From contig NZ_JABFOE010000001.1 in NCBI RefSeq assembly GCF_013116745.1, positions 310,001-374,000 on the forward strand: a stretch of DNA of 64,000 nt. The letters are read 5' to 3'. The notes beneath the pieces are model-generated. The model saw only the letters and a program-made list of their open reading frames with translations, was not told the DNA's origin and ran no database searches. The stretch is from Arthrobacter sp. 260. Lineage in GTDB: Bacteria > Actinomycetota > Actinomycetes > Actinomycetales > Micrococcaceae. The translations under genes and the position numbers were made by a program. This document shows positions 47,332-56,907 of the stretch, piece after piece. The stretch's first letter is position 1; each line of letters begins with the position of its first letter.

Positions 47332-48396
47332 TTAGGTACCAGCGTTGACCGCATCGAGCCGTTTCACGGCCGCAATAGCGGCGGCCCTGCCGGCACGGGT
47401 GGCTCCCAGGGTGGAGGCGGAGGCGCCGTAGCCCACCAACAGCACCCGGTGGTCCTTGAGCACATGGACCCCATCCATCCGGATCCCGCCGCCGGGCTCC
47501 CGCAGTTTCAACGGGGCCAGATGGTCAAGGGCCGCCCTGAACCCGGTGGCCCACAGGATGACGTCGGCCCGGACTTCGTCCCCGCTGTCGAGGAGGACAC
47601 CCTCGGGCGTGACCGAACGCATCCCACCGGCCGAGACCAGGATCCCGGCGTCGATCCCGTCCTGGTACTGGCGGGTCAGCGGTAGCCCGGTGGTCGAGAC
47701 CACGCTGGCCGGGGGAAGGCCAGCCGCCGTCCGTTCGTTGACGGTCGCCTCCACCTCCCTGCCCCACTCGGCGTCGAACTCGCGTCCGGTAAAGAGTGGC
47801 GGCCGGCGGGTGACCCAGGTGGTGGTGGCGCCCGCTGCGGTGAGCTGGAGGAGAAACTGTGCGGCCGAGGTCCCGGCGCCCACTACCACCACGTGGAGCC
47901 CAGTGAACTCCTCCGCCGACCGGAAGTCGTGGGTGTGGAGCTGGGTGCCGAGGAAAAGTTCGCGGCCCGGATAGTACGGCCAGTAGGGGCGGTCCCAGGT
48001 GCCGGTGCCGTTGATGATCAGTACGGTGTCCCAGATCGCTGATCCGGTGACGACCCGCAACGGACCATCGGGGGAGTCGGACACGACTTCCCGGACCGCC
48101 TCCGGGCGGTGCACCGGCAGCTCAAACTGCCGCTCATAGTCGCCGTAGTAGCGGCTGACCACCTCCGACGCCGGTTCGGTCGGGTCGGGTACGCCGAGGG
48201 CGAGACCCGGCAGGTCATGAATGTTGTGGGCAGTTCCGAAGGTGAGCGACGGCCAACGGTGCCGCCACGCACCGCCGGGCCCGGAATTGGCATCCAGCAC
48301 CACAAAGTCCCTTTCGGGTTCGAGTCCCTGCCGTCGCAGATGGTAGGCGGCCGAGAGGCCGGCCTGGCCGGCGCCAATCACCACAGTCTTCAGCAT
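47332..48396 (-). CDS. Flavin-dependent monooxygenase, CzcO-like
   Basis: The product is 354 residues. The FAD-binding motif VVIGAGQAGLSAAYHLRR is at the N-terminus. An NADPH-binding motif VVVGAGTSAAQFLLQL lies near 152. GGAWRHRWPSLTFG follows the FAD site. The length and motifs match the CzcO/YhiN-type group of flavoproteins, whose substrates are mostly unknown. It is a single gene, convergent with the GH25-like gene and divergent from the glutamate-cysteine ligase. A substrate cannot be proposed. Confidence 0.85.
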   Translation of the reverse strand: MLKTVVIGAGQAGLSAAYHLRRQGLEPERDFVVLDANSGPGGAWRHRWPSLTFGTAHNIHDLPGLALGVPDPTEPASEVVSRYYGDYERQFELPVHRPEAVREVVSDSPDGPLRVVTGSAIWDTVLIINGTGTWDRPYWPYYPGRELFLGTQLHTHDFRSAEEFTGLHVVVVGAGTSAAQFLLQLTAAGATTTWVTRRPPLFTGREFDAEWGREVEATVNERTAAGLPPASVVSTTGLPLTRQYQDGIDAGILVSAGGMRSVTPEGVLLDSGDEVRADVILWATGFRAALDHLAPLKLREPGGGIRMDGVHVLKDHRVLLVGYGASASTLGATRAGRAAAIAAVKRLDAVNAGT

Positions 48397-48558
48397 GCTG
48401 CCCCTCTCGCCCCGATCATCGATACCCGTGAAACGGGTGGGCCGGGGTGCTTATTCCGGCGACCCTTGACACCCTTTCCAGTTCTGAGGACGCTTCTTCC
48501 TAAGCTCTCGATTTACCAGCACCCAGCACCCCCGGCACGAAGAAGAGGAGGGGAGGCA

Positions 48559-49692
48559 GTGCCCACAGCAAATGTCATCCCCACCGGCATGCGGCCGGCA
48601 AGGACTTTCGGCGTGGAGGAGGAACTCCTCCTCCTCGACGAGCACACCGGGCGCCCCACGCCTCTCTCACCCCTGGTTCTTTCCGAGGTGGCGTCCGACG
48701 ACGACGACACCAGCGAGTTGTCCCTGGAACTGCAGCAGCAACAGCTTGAGGTGATCAGCCAGCCCTACGCCGAACTGAAAGATCTGGCCGCGGCAATCCA
48801 CGGCGGACGCCGCCAGGCGGACCGTGCCGCCCGCCAGTTTGGGGCCAGGGTGGCAGCGCTTGCCACCAGCGTTCATCCGACGGCGCTCAGGCTGGCCCCT
48901 GATGGGCGGTACGAACGGATGCGCGACCTCTACGGACTGGCGCTCGCCGAGCACCTCACCTGCGGGTTCCATGTGCACGTGTCGATCGGCTCCCCCGAGG
49001 AGGGGGTCGCCGTCCTGGACCGGATCCGGGTCTGGCTGCCGGTGTTGCTGGCGCTCAGTGCCAACTCGCCCTACTGGAACGGCGTGGACAGCGGGTATGC
49101 CAGTTACCGGTACCCCTTAAACCTGCGCTGGCCCACCTCCGGTACCTACGAGCCGTTCGGCTCGGTGTGGGCGTACCAGAAAATGATTCAGGCACGTCTC
49201 AACGACGGTGTGATCCTGGATGAAGGAATGGTGTACACCGACGCGCGGTTGGCCCGCAAACACCCGACGGTGGAGGTGAGGGTCTGCGACGTCTGCCTTT
49301 ACGCGGGCGACGCCGTCCTGATCGCGGCGCTGACCCGCGCGCTGGTCGAAGATGCGGCGCGGGCGTGGCGGGCAGGGGAGCCTGCCCCGGTCGCCACCGC
49401 AGCGGACCTGCGGGCCGCCAGCTGGACGGCCAGCAGATACGGGCTCGGAGGCCCGCTCGTCAACCCGGTGGCGGGCGGGCTCTGCGACGCAGCCGACGCA
49501 ATCAACCTGCTGATCGCCCGGGTACAACCGATCCTGCGTGAGTACGACGACGAGGTCATGGTAAACGGATTGCTGCGCCAGATCGAGCAACGTGGGACGG
49601 GGGCCGACCATCAGCGGTACCTGATGCGTGAAGGCCCAGCCGTCGTCGTCGCCGATGCCATGGAACGCACCCATCTGAGTCCCCTCACCTAA
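48559..49692 (+). CDS. YbdK-type glutamate-cysteine ligase (GCS2 family)
   Basis: The product is 377 residues. The start is GTG at 48559 because AGGAGG lies 7 bases upstream. Motifs are FGVEEELLLLDEHTG, HVHVSIGSPEEG and VEVRVCDVCLYA. The family ligates glutamate to an amine, classically cysteine, with ATP. Actinobacteria use mycothiol, so a role in glutathione is unlikely and another gamma-glutamyl product is possible. A second family member is at 62517-63617. The two differ greatly in sequence. It is followed after 13 bases by the pentapeptide-repeat gene. Confidence 0.88.
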   Translation: MPTANVIPTGMRPARTFGVEEELLLLDEHTGRPTPLSPLVLSEVASDDDDTSELSLELQQQQLEVISQPYAELKDLAAAIHGGRRQADRAARQFGARVAALATSVHPTALRLAPDGRYERMRDLYGLALAEHLTCGFHVHVSIGSPEEGVAVLDRIRVWLPVLLALSANSPYWNGVDSGYASYRYPLNLRWPTSGTYEPFGSVWAYQKMIQARLNDGVILDEGMVYTDARLARKHPTVEVRVCDVCLYAGDAVLIAALTRALVEDAARAWRAGEPAPVATAADLRAASWTASRYGLGGPLVNPVAGGLCDAADAINLLIARVQPILREYDDEVMVNGLLRQIEQRGTGADHQRYLMREGPAVVVADAMERTHLSPLT

Positions 49693-49705
49693 CCCAGGAG
49701 GAAGA

Positions 49706-50692
49706 ATGTGGATCATTTCGGCGCTTCTAATTGTCGTTGGTGTAATCTCAGTCGTCTTTGCAATGATGCGTTCAGGTCGGGTCATCCTCACCGTGACAGC
49801 GGTGTTGGGTGCGGCGGCAATATTGCTCGGGGTTGCCCTCGCGGTCGTGCCGACTCCCGGGCCGTCAGGGCTGGGTATCCCGATGATCATTGCCGCAATA
49901 GGTTCACTGGTCGTACTAATCTTTGCAACCCTGGCACTCATTTATTGGCGCAGCGCTCACGGGACGGTCCCAGCGAATGAAATAAAGGCGAATCTAGCCA
50001 TTTCTCTGGGTATGGGGGCGGCTGTCACAGTGAGTGTTGTTGTCTTACAGTTTGCTGTGCAGGGAATCGCTGAGCGTCAAGGATATCAAGCCGCGCGCGA
50101 AGCCGTTAAGGTGGCAGTCGCCGTCGAGCCAGACCTCTCCGGTTTTAGCGCTCCACGAGATCCCGAGCTGCAGACCGAGCCACTAAACATGGACGGATAC
50201 TGGCTAAGAGGTAAGAAGATGCCAATGGCTTCCATGCAGGAGGTCAGCCTCAGGGGAAGCAATCTGGTATTCACCGATCTCAGCGGTGCTTTCCTACGAG
50301 GTGCGGATCTGTCCGAAGGGGAGAACGGCACGCGGACCGATTTGAGGTCAGCTTCCCTGTATTGGGCGGACCTCACTGACGTCGTAGCGGGCCGCGCGAG
50401 CTTCTTCGGTGTCGACCTGAGGCGAGCAATCCTCTGTGGAGTAGATCTGCGCGAAGCAGATTTGCGGTATGCGGACCTGCGTGAGGCCGCTGTAAACGAG
50501 ACGCCGACGCCGCAGGGTGAAACGTGTGGCAGCAACCCTGCCTTTTTGCCCCCACCCGAAGGTAGCGACGGAACCTGTTGGCCAACAGATACACCCGAAG
50601 ACCCGCTGTGTGGGGACGAGGCTCGACAGATGTTGTGCCAACGGGGAAGCGTTGTTGCCCAGCTGCCAGCGGTCCGTCCCTGTGAAGGGTGA
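49706..50692 (+). CDS. Membrane-anchored pentapeptide-repeat protein
   Basis: The product is 328 residues. Three hydrophobic segments (about 3-20, 27-50 and 60-85) and a fourth near 100-118 form the membrane part. Residues 195-265 form a pentapeptide-repeat solenoid (LRGADL, WADLTD, VDLREADLRYADL). The C-terminal 60 residues are Cys- and Pro-rich. The base composition is visibly lower in GC than in the neighbours, with codons such as CTA, ATA and TTA-rich stretches, suggesting recent transfer. The ribosome site AGGAGGAAG is strong. Function is unknown. Confidence 0.8.
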   Translation: MWIISALLIVVGVISVVFAMMRSGRVILTVTAVLGAAAILLGVALAVVPTPGPSGLGIPMIIAAIGSLVVLIFATLALIYWRSAHGTVPANEIKANLAISLGMGAAVTVSVVVLQFAVQGIAERQGYQAAREAVKVAVAVEPDLSGFSAPRDPELQTEPLNMDGYWLRGKKMPMASMQEVSLRGSNLVFTDLSGAFLRGADLSEGENGTRTDLRSASLYWADLTDVVAGRASFFGVDLRRAILCGVDLREADLRYADLREAAVNETPTPQGETCGSNPAFLPPPEGSDGTCWPTDTPEDPLCGDEARQMLCQRGSVVAQLPAVRPCEG

Positions 50693-50743
50693 CCTGGCCC
50701 AGCTGTGTAGTCGTCCGGCGCCATGACGTAGGCTGGATCAATC

Positions 50744-51862
50744 ATGGCAAACATCGATTTTCCCGCAGAAATCCGCGCGCTCCGCACCAAGTACGCCAAC
50801 ATTGAACAGGTCGCCGATGTTGAGGCGATCCGTACCGACATTGCTGAGCTCAGCGAACAGGCGGGGGAGCCCAACCTGTGGGACGATCCTGCTGCCGCCC
50901 AGAAAATCACCTCCCGGCTGTCCCACCGCCAGTCGGCGCTGGAGCGGCTGGAAACCCTCCACTCCCGCATCGAAGACCTCGAGGTCCTGGTGGAACTCGC
51001 CCAGGACGAGGACGACGAGGCCTCCCGCGAGGAATCCGTCAGGGAACTCACCTCGTTGAGCGCCTCCCTGGATCGGCTTGAGGTGGTCACCCTGCTGGCC
51101 GGGGAGTACGACGAGCGGGAAGCGGTGGTCAGCATCCGCTCCGGCGCCGGCGGGGTGGACGCCGCCGACTTCGCCGAAATGCTGCTCCGCATGTACCTGC
51201 GCTGGGCCGAACGCCACGGGTACCCCACCCAGGTGCTGGACACCTCCTACGCCGAGGAGGCCGGGCTGAAGTCCGCCACCTTCGAGGTGAAGGCGCCCTA
51301 CGCCTTCGGCACCCTTTCCGTGGAAGCCGGAACGCACCGCCTCGTCAGGATCAGCCCCTTCGACAACCAGGGACGCCGGCAGACCTCCTTCGCTGCCGTC
51401 GAGGTCATCCCGCTCATCGAACAGACCGACTCGGTGGAAATCCCCGACAACGAGATCAAGGTGGACGTCTTCAGGTCCTCCGGACCCGGCGGCCAGTCAG
51501 TGAACACCACCGACTCGGCGGTCCGCCTGACCCACATCCCCACGGGCATTGTGGTGTCGATGCAGAACGAGAAATCCCAGCTGCAGAACCGTGCCGCGGC
51601 ACTGCGGGTGCTCCAATCCCGACTGCTGTTGCAGATGCAGGAGGCGGAAAACGCTGAGAAGAAGGCGATGGCCGGTGATGTGAAGGCGTCGTGGGGAGAC
51701 CAGATGCGCTCCTACGTGCTCAACCCCTACCAGATGGTCAAGGACCTGCGGACCGAGCACGAGGTGGGCAACACCTCGGCGGTGTTCGACGGCGAGATCG
51801 ACGACTTCATCGACGCCGGAATCCGGTGGCGGGCGAACAACCGCAGCGCTCCAGCGGAGTAG
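50744..51862 (+). CDS. prfB: Peptide chain release factor 2
   Basis: The product is 372 residues. The stop-codon recognition tripeptide SPF is at 204-206, and the catalytic GGQ is at 249-251 in PGGQSVN. It reads UGA and UAA and triggers peptide release at the ribosome. The reading frame is continuous from the ATG, so the programmed frameshift known in E. coli prfB is absent. A TAGGCT box ends 9 bases before the ATG, suggesting a very short or no leader. The ftsE gene follows in the usual actinobacterial order. Confidence 0.96.
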   Translation: MANIDFPAEIRALRTKYANIEQVADVEAIRTDIAELSEQAGEPNLWDDPAAAQKITSRLSHRQSALERLETLHSRIEDLEVLVELAQDEDDEASREESVRELTSLSASLDRLEVVTLLAGEYDEREAVVSIRSGAGGVDAADFAEMLLRMYLRWAERHGYPTQVLDTSYAEEAGLKSATFEVKAPYAFGTLSVEAGTHRLVRISPFDNQGRRQTSFAAVEVIPLIEQTDSVEIPDNEIKVDVFRSSGPGGQSVNTTDSAVRLTHIPTGIVVSMQNEKSQLQNRAAALRVLQSRLLLQMQEAENAEKKAMAGDVKASWGDQMRSYVLNPYQMVKDLRTEHEVGNTSAVFDGEIDDFIDAGIRWRANNRSAPAE

Positions 51863-51994
51863 ACCGATACCAAGCGACACACCGTGTGGTTGAGCAGTCA
51901 ACGCACACCGGCGTCGCTATAGTCTAGAAGCCGGTACTTCTTCCCCCCAGCAAATGCCCGTGCACTGGCAGCTTCCTATGGGCGCAAAGTAGTC

Positions 51995-52699
51995 ATGATT
52001 AGATTTGACACTGTCACCAAGGTCTACGACAACAATTCACGGCCAGCTCTCGACGCTGTCAGCCTCGAAGTGGACCGTGGGGAGTTCGTTTTTCTGGTCG
52101 GCGCCTCGGGCTCCGGCAAGTCCACGTTCATCCGCCTGGTGCTCAAGGAGGACCGGGTATCGCGGGGTGCCGTATACGTCGCCGGTCAGAACGTCGCCAA
52201 CATTCCCAGCTGGCGCGTCCCCAAGCTGCGCCGCGGGATCGGGGTCGTGTTCCAGGACTTCCGGCTGCTGCCCAACAAGACAGTTTTCGCCAATGTCGCG
52301 TTCGCCATGCAGGTGATCGGAAAGAGCCGTGCCGTCATCCGAGAGACAGTGCCTGACGTTTTGCAGACCGTGGGACTGGAAGGCAAGAACAACAGGATGC
52401 CCCACGAGCTCTCCGGTGGCGAACAGCAACGCGTCGCGATTGCCCGGGCCATCGTGAACCGGCCGGGCATCCTCCTGGCCGATGAGCCCACGGGTAACCT
52501 CGACCCCACGACATCCATGGGCATTATGAAGGTGTTGGGCAAGATCAACTCCAACGGCACCACCGTGGTGATGGCCACCCACGACGACGACATTGTGAAT
52601 ACGATGCGCAAGCGCGTGGTCGAGCTCCGCAACGGGTCGGTAGTGCGCGACGACGCCCAGGGCATCTATATCGGCGAGACCGGGGTGTCAGCGCAATGA
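51995..52699 (+). CDS. ftsE: Cell-division ABC ATPase FtsE
   Basis: The product is 234 residues. Walker A is GASGSGKST, signature [14 protein letters not shown] and Walker [12 protein letters not shown]. With FtsX it forms an ABC complex that does not transport but activates cell-wall hydrolases at the septum. The start has no good Shine-Dalgarno site. A TATAGT box is at 51918-51923. The stop overlaps the ftsX start by ATGA. Confidence 0.96.
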   Translation: MIRFDTVTKVYDNNSRPALDAVSLEVDRGEFVFLVGASGSGKSTFIRLVLKEDRVSRGAVYVAGQNVANIPSWRVPKLRRGIGVVFQDFRLLPNKTVFANVAFAMQVIGKSRAVIRETVPDVLQTVGLEGKNNRMPHELSGGEQQRVAIARAIVNRPGILLADEPTGNLDPTTSMGIMKVLGKINSNGTTVVMATHDDDIVNTMRKRVVELRNGSVVRDDAQGIYIGETGVSAQ

Positions 52700-53610
52700 G
52701 GTTCGCCTTCGTCCTCGGCGAGCTGGGATCCGGACTGCGCCGGAACCTTGCCATGGTCGTGTCGATAATCCTCGTCACCTTTATCTCCCTGACCTTCGTG
52801 GGAGCGGCAGGCCTCCTGCAACTGCAGATCAACCAGATGAAGGGCTACTGGTACGACCGCGTTCAGGTTGCCGTGTTCCTCTGCGTGGATAACTCCACCT
52901 CTCCGAGCTGCGCCGCCGGCCCGGTCACCGATGACCAGCGTGAGGACATCAAAGCGACCCTCGAATCGGCCTCTTTTAGCGAGTACGTCTCGACAGTCGA
53001 ATACGAATCGCAGCAAGAGGCCCTCGGCCATTTCCAGGATCAGTTTGCCAATTCACCGATCGTGGATTCGGTCACCGCGGATCAGCTGCCCGAATCTTTC
53101 AGGGTCAATCTGGTGGACCCCGAGAAGTATGAGGTCATCAACGAAGCCTTTTCCTCGACGCCCGGCGTTGATGTGGTCAGCGACCAAAGGGAATTGCTGG
53201 AACGGCTTTTCACCTACATGAATGTAGCGTCGGCAATCGCCTTGACCATAGCCGGCGTAATGCTGCTCTGTGCTGTGTTGCTGGTGGCAACTACTATTCG
53301 GCTTTCGGCGTTTAGCCGACGCCGCGAGACCGGAATCATGCGGCTGGTGGGTGCCAGCAAGGCAGTCATCCAGCTTCCGTTTGTCCTGGAGGGGGTGATT
53401 GCGGCGGTGATTGGTGGGCTGTTGGCCACTGTTACCCTGTGGGCCGTCGCCCACTTCGCCCTCAATGGCGTGCTCGCTGAAATGTATCCGGAAACCGCAT
53501 TTATTTCCTCGTCGGAGGTGCTTCTCTTGGCCCCACTTCTCATTTTGTTGGGTGGAGTTCTTGCCGGAGTGTCATCACTTCTTACTCTCAGACGCTATTT
53601 GAGGGTTTAG
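52696..53610 (+). CDS. ftsX: Cell-division protein FtsX
   Basis: The product is 304 residues. One N-terminal membrane helix (about 20-42) and three C-terminal helices (about 180-205, 220-250 and 272-295) enclose a large extracytoplasmic domain with a Cys pair ([10 protein letters not shown]). It transmits FtsE ATP hydrolysis to a periplasm-side hydrolase. The secreted coiled-coil M23 protein encoded right after is the obvious partner. The genes overlap or adjoin, so they are co-expressed. Confidence 0.95.
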   Translation: MRFAFVLGELGSGLRRNLAMVVSIILVTFISLTFVGAAGLLQLQINQMKGYWYDRVQVAVFLCVDNSTSPSCAAGPVTDDQREDIKATLESASFSEYVSTVEYESQQEALGHFQDQFANSPIVDSVTADQLPESFRVNLVDPEKYEVINEAFSSTPGVDVVSDQRELLERLFTYMNVASAIALTIAGVMLLCAVLLVATTIRLSAFSRRRETGIMRLVGASKAVIQLPFVLEGVIAAVIGGLLATVTLWAVAHFALNGVLAEMYPETAFISSSEVLLLAPLLILLGGVLAGVSSLLTLRRYLRV

Positions 53611-53614
53611 AGTG

Positions 53615-55150
53615 ATGTCCAGGAAAGAAAGAGAGCCTATGCCTGCCCTAAAATCCTGGTCGTTCAAACCGGCCAAACAATCAGTCGCGACCAAGGCCGC
53701 TGCCGGTACCTCCGTCGCGGTGATTGTGGCGTTGGCACTGGGCTTCAGCGCACCCGTCTTCGCTGATGAACTGGATAACCGGCAGAGCGCACTAGAGCAG
53801 GAAATCGAGGATGTCCAGCAGTCAATCGAGTACCTCGATGCCGACATCACGAAGACCATTGCGCAGCTCCGGGTGTACCAGGGTCAGTTACCCGCCGCGC
53901 AGCAGGCTCTCGCGGATGCCCAGGGGCGCGTCGAATCGGCCACCGGCCAGGTCGCCGCTCTGACCCAGCGGGTCGATCTTGCGCAGGAACGAAAGAACAA
54001 GATCAACGAGCAGATCGACCTCGATCGTGAGGCGATGGGCGAAACCCGGGAGATGATCGGGCAGATCGCCACCCAGGCCTACAAGAACGGGGGAGTGCCC
54101 TCGAACCTCTCCCTGTTGTTTGGTGCTGAAGGTTCGGAGAGCCTCACCGACTCAATCGACATGGTCGACCAGGCGCTGCGCAGCCAGAACGCCGCCATGG
54201 ACCAGCTTTCCCAACAGAACGCGACCAACGTCAATTCGGAGGCACGTCTGATCGCTATCGAGGCAGAGATCCTCGACCTCAAGACGCAGGCGGAGGAGGC
54301 ACTCGCCGCCGAACAGGTAGCCCGCGACGAGGCAGCGACGCAGAAAAGTAAAGTCGACACCCTGGTGGCCGACACCTCTGAACTGTCCGAGGAACTCCAA
54401 GAACAGAAGCCGGTGATCGAGGCGCAGCTGGCCGAGGTGGAATCCGCCCACCAGAAGGTCACCGCTGACATCGCTGCGCGGCAGGCGCGGCTGATCGAGG
54501 AAGCACGCAAGCGCGAGGAAGCCCGGCTCCGTGCCGAGGCCGAGGAGCGGGCCCGGATCGAAACCGAACGCCGTGCCCAGGCCGCGGCTGACAAGGCCGC
54601 GGCAGAGAACGCGGCAGCAGCCGCGGCCGCCGCCGCGGCACGCCAGCCGGCACCGGCACCCGTGGAGCCAGCCGCAGTAGTTCCCGCGACGGTCGGCCCG
54701 ATCGGTCCCGTCCAGTCCGGTAATCCCTCGGCCTTCGGGCTGCGGGCACCGGTCAACGGTCCCATTTCTTCCGGCTTCGGTTGGCGCGCGACGCCGGTAG
54801 GCACGATCGACTTCGACGGCTCCGGCGGTTACACCCACACCGGGATCGACTACGGCGTGGGGTGCGGCACACCGCTGTACGCTGCGGCGGCTGGCGAGAT
54901 CTGGTATGCCGACTCCAACGCAATCACCGGGGCAGGTAACCGCATCGTCATCAACCATGGCGTCCTGCAGGGGAACGCCCTCGCGACCAACTACTACCAC
55001 CTGTCCAGCTTCAACGTGTCGGTGGGGCAGAAGGTCAGTGCCGGCCAATTGATTGGCCGCACCGGTACCACCGGTAACTCCAACGGCTGCCACCTGCACT
55101 TCGAAACGCAGCTCAACGGCAGCCTCGTCGACCCGCTGGGCCTGCTGTAG
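53615..55150 (+). CDS. Coiled-coil M23-domain peptidoglycan hydrolase, EnvC-like
   Basis: The product is 511 residues from the ATG at 53615 (GTG 53612 and ATG 53639 are alternatives). The signal peptide ends near VFA-DE. A coiled coil covers about 45-330, including an Ala/Glu/Arg-rich run (EERARIETERRAQAAADKAA). A Pro/Ala linker leads to the LytM/M23 metallopeptidase domain (about 370-505), with YTHTGIDYG and CHLHFE holding the zinc ligands. By position behind ftsEX and by domain order it is the FtsX-controlled wall hydrolase, as EnvC/RipC in other bacteria. Endopeptidase specificity is not shown. Confidence 0.88.
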   Translation: MSRKEREPMPALKSWSFKPAKQSVATKAAAGTSVAVIVALALGFSAPVFADELDNRQSALEQEIEDVQQSIEYLDADITKTIAQLRVYQGQLPAAQQALADAQGRVESATGQVAALTQRVDLAQERKNKINEQIDLDREAMGETREMIGQIATQAYKNGGVPSNLSLLFGAEGSESLTDSIDMVDQALRSQNAAMDQLSQQNATNVNSEARLIAIEAEILDLKTQAEEALAAEQVARDEAATQKSKVDTLVADTSELSEELQEQKPVIEAQLAEVESAHQKVTADIAARQARLIEEARKREEARLRAEAEERARIETERRAQAAADKAAAENAAAAAAAAAARQPAPAPVEPAAVVPATVGPIGPVQSGNPSAFGLRAPVNGPISSGFGWRATPVGTIDFDGSGGYTHTGIDYGVGCGTPLYAAAAGEIWYADSNAITGAGNRIVINHGVLQGNALATNYYHLSSFNVSVGQKVSAGQLIGRTGTTGNSNGCHLHFETQLNGSLVDPLGLL

Positions 55151-55234
55151 GGACCGACACACTAGACTGGAGGGACTGTTCGTCGCCCCCGGTGGTATGC
55201 CGTGGAGCCGCCCACCTGCAAAAGGAGTTGTACC

Positions 55235-55708
55235 GTGCCCAAGGAAAGTGGCCGAAAAGTAGTGGCCACCAATCGGAAGGCCCGGCATGACTATGAGGTG
55301 CTGGACACCTATGAGGCTGGCCTTGCCCTGATGGGCACCGAGGTGAAGTCCCTCCGCGCCGGACGCGCCTCCCTGATGGACGGGTTCGCGATCTTCTACA
55401 ACGATGAACTCTGGCTCGAGGGCATCCACATCCCCGAGTACACGCAGGGCAGCTGGACCAATCATGCCGCCCGACGTCGTCGCAAGCTGCTGCTGCACCG
55501 TGACGAGCTCACCCGCATCTCACAGCGGATCCGCGAGAGCGGGTTCACCCTGGTGCCGCTGCAGCTGTACTTCCTGAACGGCCGAGCGAAGGTGGAAATC
55601 GCCGTCGCCCGCGGTAAGCGGGACTACGACAAGCGACAGACCCTGCGGGAGAAGCAGGACAACCGCGAGGCACTGCGGGATATGCGTGAAAAAAACCGGG
55701 GCACCTGA
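55235..55708 (+). CDS. smpB: tmRNA-binding protein SmpB
   Basis: The product is 157 residues. GTG at 55235 has AAAGGAG seven bases before. An upstream frame is unrelated. Conserved blocks are [39 protein letters not shown] and the basic tail [16 protein letters not shown], which enters the ribosomal mRNA channel. It delivers tmRNA to stalled ribosomes. Its RNA partner ssrA is 465 bases downstream. Confidence 0.97.
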   Translation: MPKESGRKVVATNRKARHDYEVLDTYEAGLALMGTEVKSLRAGRASLMDGFAIFYNDELWLEGIHIPEYTQGSWTNHAARRRRKLLLHRDELTRISQRIRESGFTLVPLQLYFLNGRAKVEIAVARGKRDYDKRQTLREKQDNREALRDMREKNRGT

Positions 55709-55711
55709 GGG

Positions 55712-56083
55712 ATGAGCGATGTTTTCTGGGATGCCCAGGAACCTGTCGAGGATCCCGACGAGTCCGAGCTGCGGTACCGCAGACCCTGGTGGGTCACCGT
55801 CGTCGCCCTGATCGACCTGTTGCTCCTGCTCGCGATCGTCCCGGTAGGGATCTTTGCGCTGATCCCCTTCTTCTTCCTGATCTACCTGTACCTGGCGCAG
55901 CTGATCATCTGGGTCGCCCCGCTGCTCATCGTGATGAACGTGGTGGTGTTCTGGTGGAGCTTCAAGCGCAAGCAGGCGGCGACCACCGCGCTGGCCGCCG
56001 TCGGGCTCGCGTTCGTGGTGGTGTCTTTCGTGGTGGTGTCACTGTGGCAGTCCCCGATCGTCATCTTCGGGATCACCCTCTAG
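55712..56083 (+). CDS. Small membrane protein between smpB and ssrA
   Basis: The product is 123 residues. A polar acidic N-terminus of about 25 residues is followed by three hydrophobic segments (about 27-50, 55-78 and 88-118). It starts three bases after the smpB stop, so it is almost certainly co-transcribed with it. I see no motif that identifies a function. Similar small proteins are often found beside smpB in Micrococcales. Confidence 0.65.
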   Translation: MSDVFWDAQEPVEDPDESELRYRRPWWVTVVALIDLLLLLAIVPVGIFALIPFFFLIYLYLAQLIIWVAPLLIVMNVVVFWWSFKRKQAATTALAAVGLAFVVVSFVVVSLWQSPIVIFGITL

Positions 56084-56172
56084 CCGTCCGCCGGGAATAC
56101 ATCCCCCGTAACGGTGCGTTACACTTGGATATCCGGGGTAACCGGACTGCACCACAGTTGATAACTACACAC

Positions 56173-56543
56173 GGGGATGACAGGTTTCGACGATGTTAGT
56201 CGCGACAGGGGAAGCGGGCCGAGGATTTACAAGGTTATCTCGTAAACGCTCCTTGTAAAAATATAAGTGCCGAACAAAAACGCACTGACTTCGCTCTCGC
56301 TGCCTAAGCAGTAAGACCAAGTCCGTCAGCCCGGGAATGCTCTCGTCCCGGATCCTGGCGTCATTTAGAGGGCCACTGCTCCTGAAACTCGTTACAGGTT
56401 TCAGGGGGACACTTATGTAACTGAGCTTGGCAGCAGTCTGTTTGCAGAACTGCTGGAGCTGAGAAAAACCGACGCAAACTGCGCCCGGAGAAGCCCTGAC
56501 TACACTGCATCGGACGCGGGTTCAATTCCCGCCATCTCCACAC
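56173..56543 (+). ncRNA. ssrA: Transfer-messenger RNA
   Basis: The 5' end GGGGATGACAGGTTTCGAC and the 3' tRNA-like end (GGGTTCAATTCCCGCC, then ATCTCCA) are the diagnostic tmRNA ends. The GGGGATG/CATCTCC pairing forms the acceptor stem. The tag reading frame is at 56269-56307 and encodes AEQKRTDFALAA followed by TAA. The genome has CAC instead of CCA after the discriminator, so the 3' CCA must be added after transcription. GATAAC at 56160-56165 fits a -10 box 7 bases before the RNA start. Confidence 0.95.
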
Positions 56544-56565
56544 CCCGGCTCCGTCTGGAGCTACA

Positions 56566-56606
56566 GACAAAACGTCCTTACCCTTTGGGGGAGGGACGTT
56601 TTGTCG
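56566..56606. terminator. Bidirectional hairpin terminator after ssrA
   Basis: A perfect 12-bp stem GACAAAACGTCC (56566-56577) with GGACGTTTTGTC (56594-56605) encloses a loop with a nested CCC/GGG hairpin. T-rich sequence within the stem could serve on both strands. It lies 23 bases after the tmRNA end. Confidence 0.75.
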
Positions 56607-56679
56607 TTAAGACGCAGGACCCGCAGCGGCAACGCGTCTGTGGCGTCAACACCCGGCTGCCAGCCGTAGACTGACCTGT

Positions 56680-56904
56680 ATGAACTGGACGGATGATCCG
56701 CCACCGTGGCTTCCTCCGCTGCCGCCGCCCAATCGTGGCCGCGCACTGGTCACCACAGGCTTGATCCTGGTGATCGGGACCTTCATTTTCATTTTCTACA
56801 TGAGCTTCATCGGTGGCACCCATACCCTGTTCACCCTGATCCCGCTGGCTCTCGGACTGACCTTCCTCATCATCGGGATGGTCAGGCGCAACGAAGGCCG
56901 TTGA
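56680..56904 (+). CDS. Small proline-rich two-helix membrane protein
   Basis: The product is 74 residues. A Pro-rich head (NWTDDPPPWLPPLPPPNRGR) precedes two hydrophobic segments (about 23-43 and 50-67) and a basic tail. It is convergent with the ROK gene, three bases from its stop. No function can be assigned. Size and start are modestly supported by the hydrophobic pattern. Confidence 0.55.
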   Translation: MNWTDDPPPWLPPLPPPNRGRALVTTGLILVIGTFIFIFYMSFIGGTHTLFTLIPLALGLTFLIIGMVRRNEGR

Positions 56905-56907
56905 CCG

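Noticed and set aside
50744..50830. Programmed frameshift in prfB
   Set aside because: The reading frame from the ATG is continuous with no internal UGA, so no frameshift is needed.
56500..56543. A tRNA gene at the end of the tmRNA
   Set aside because: The T-arm-like sequence belongs to the tRNA-like domain of ssrA. No anticodon arm is present.
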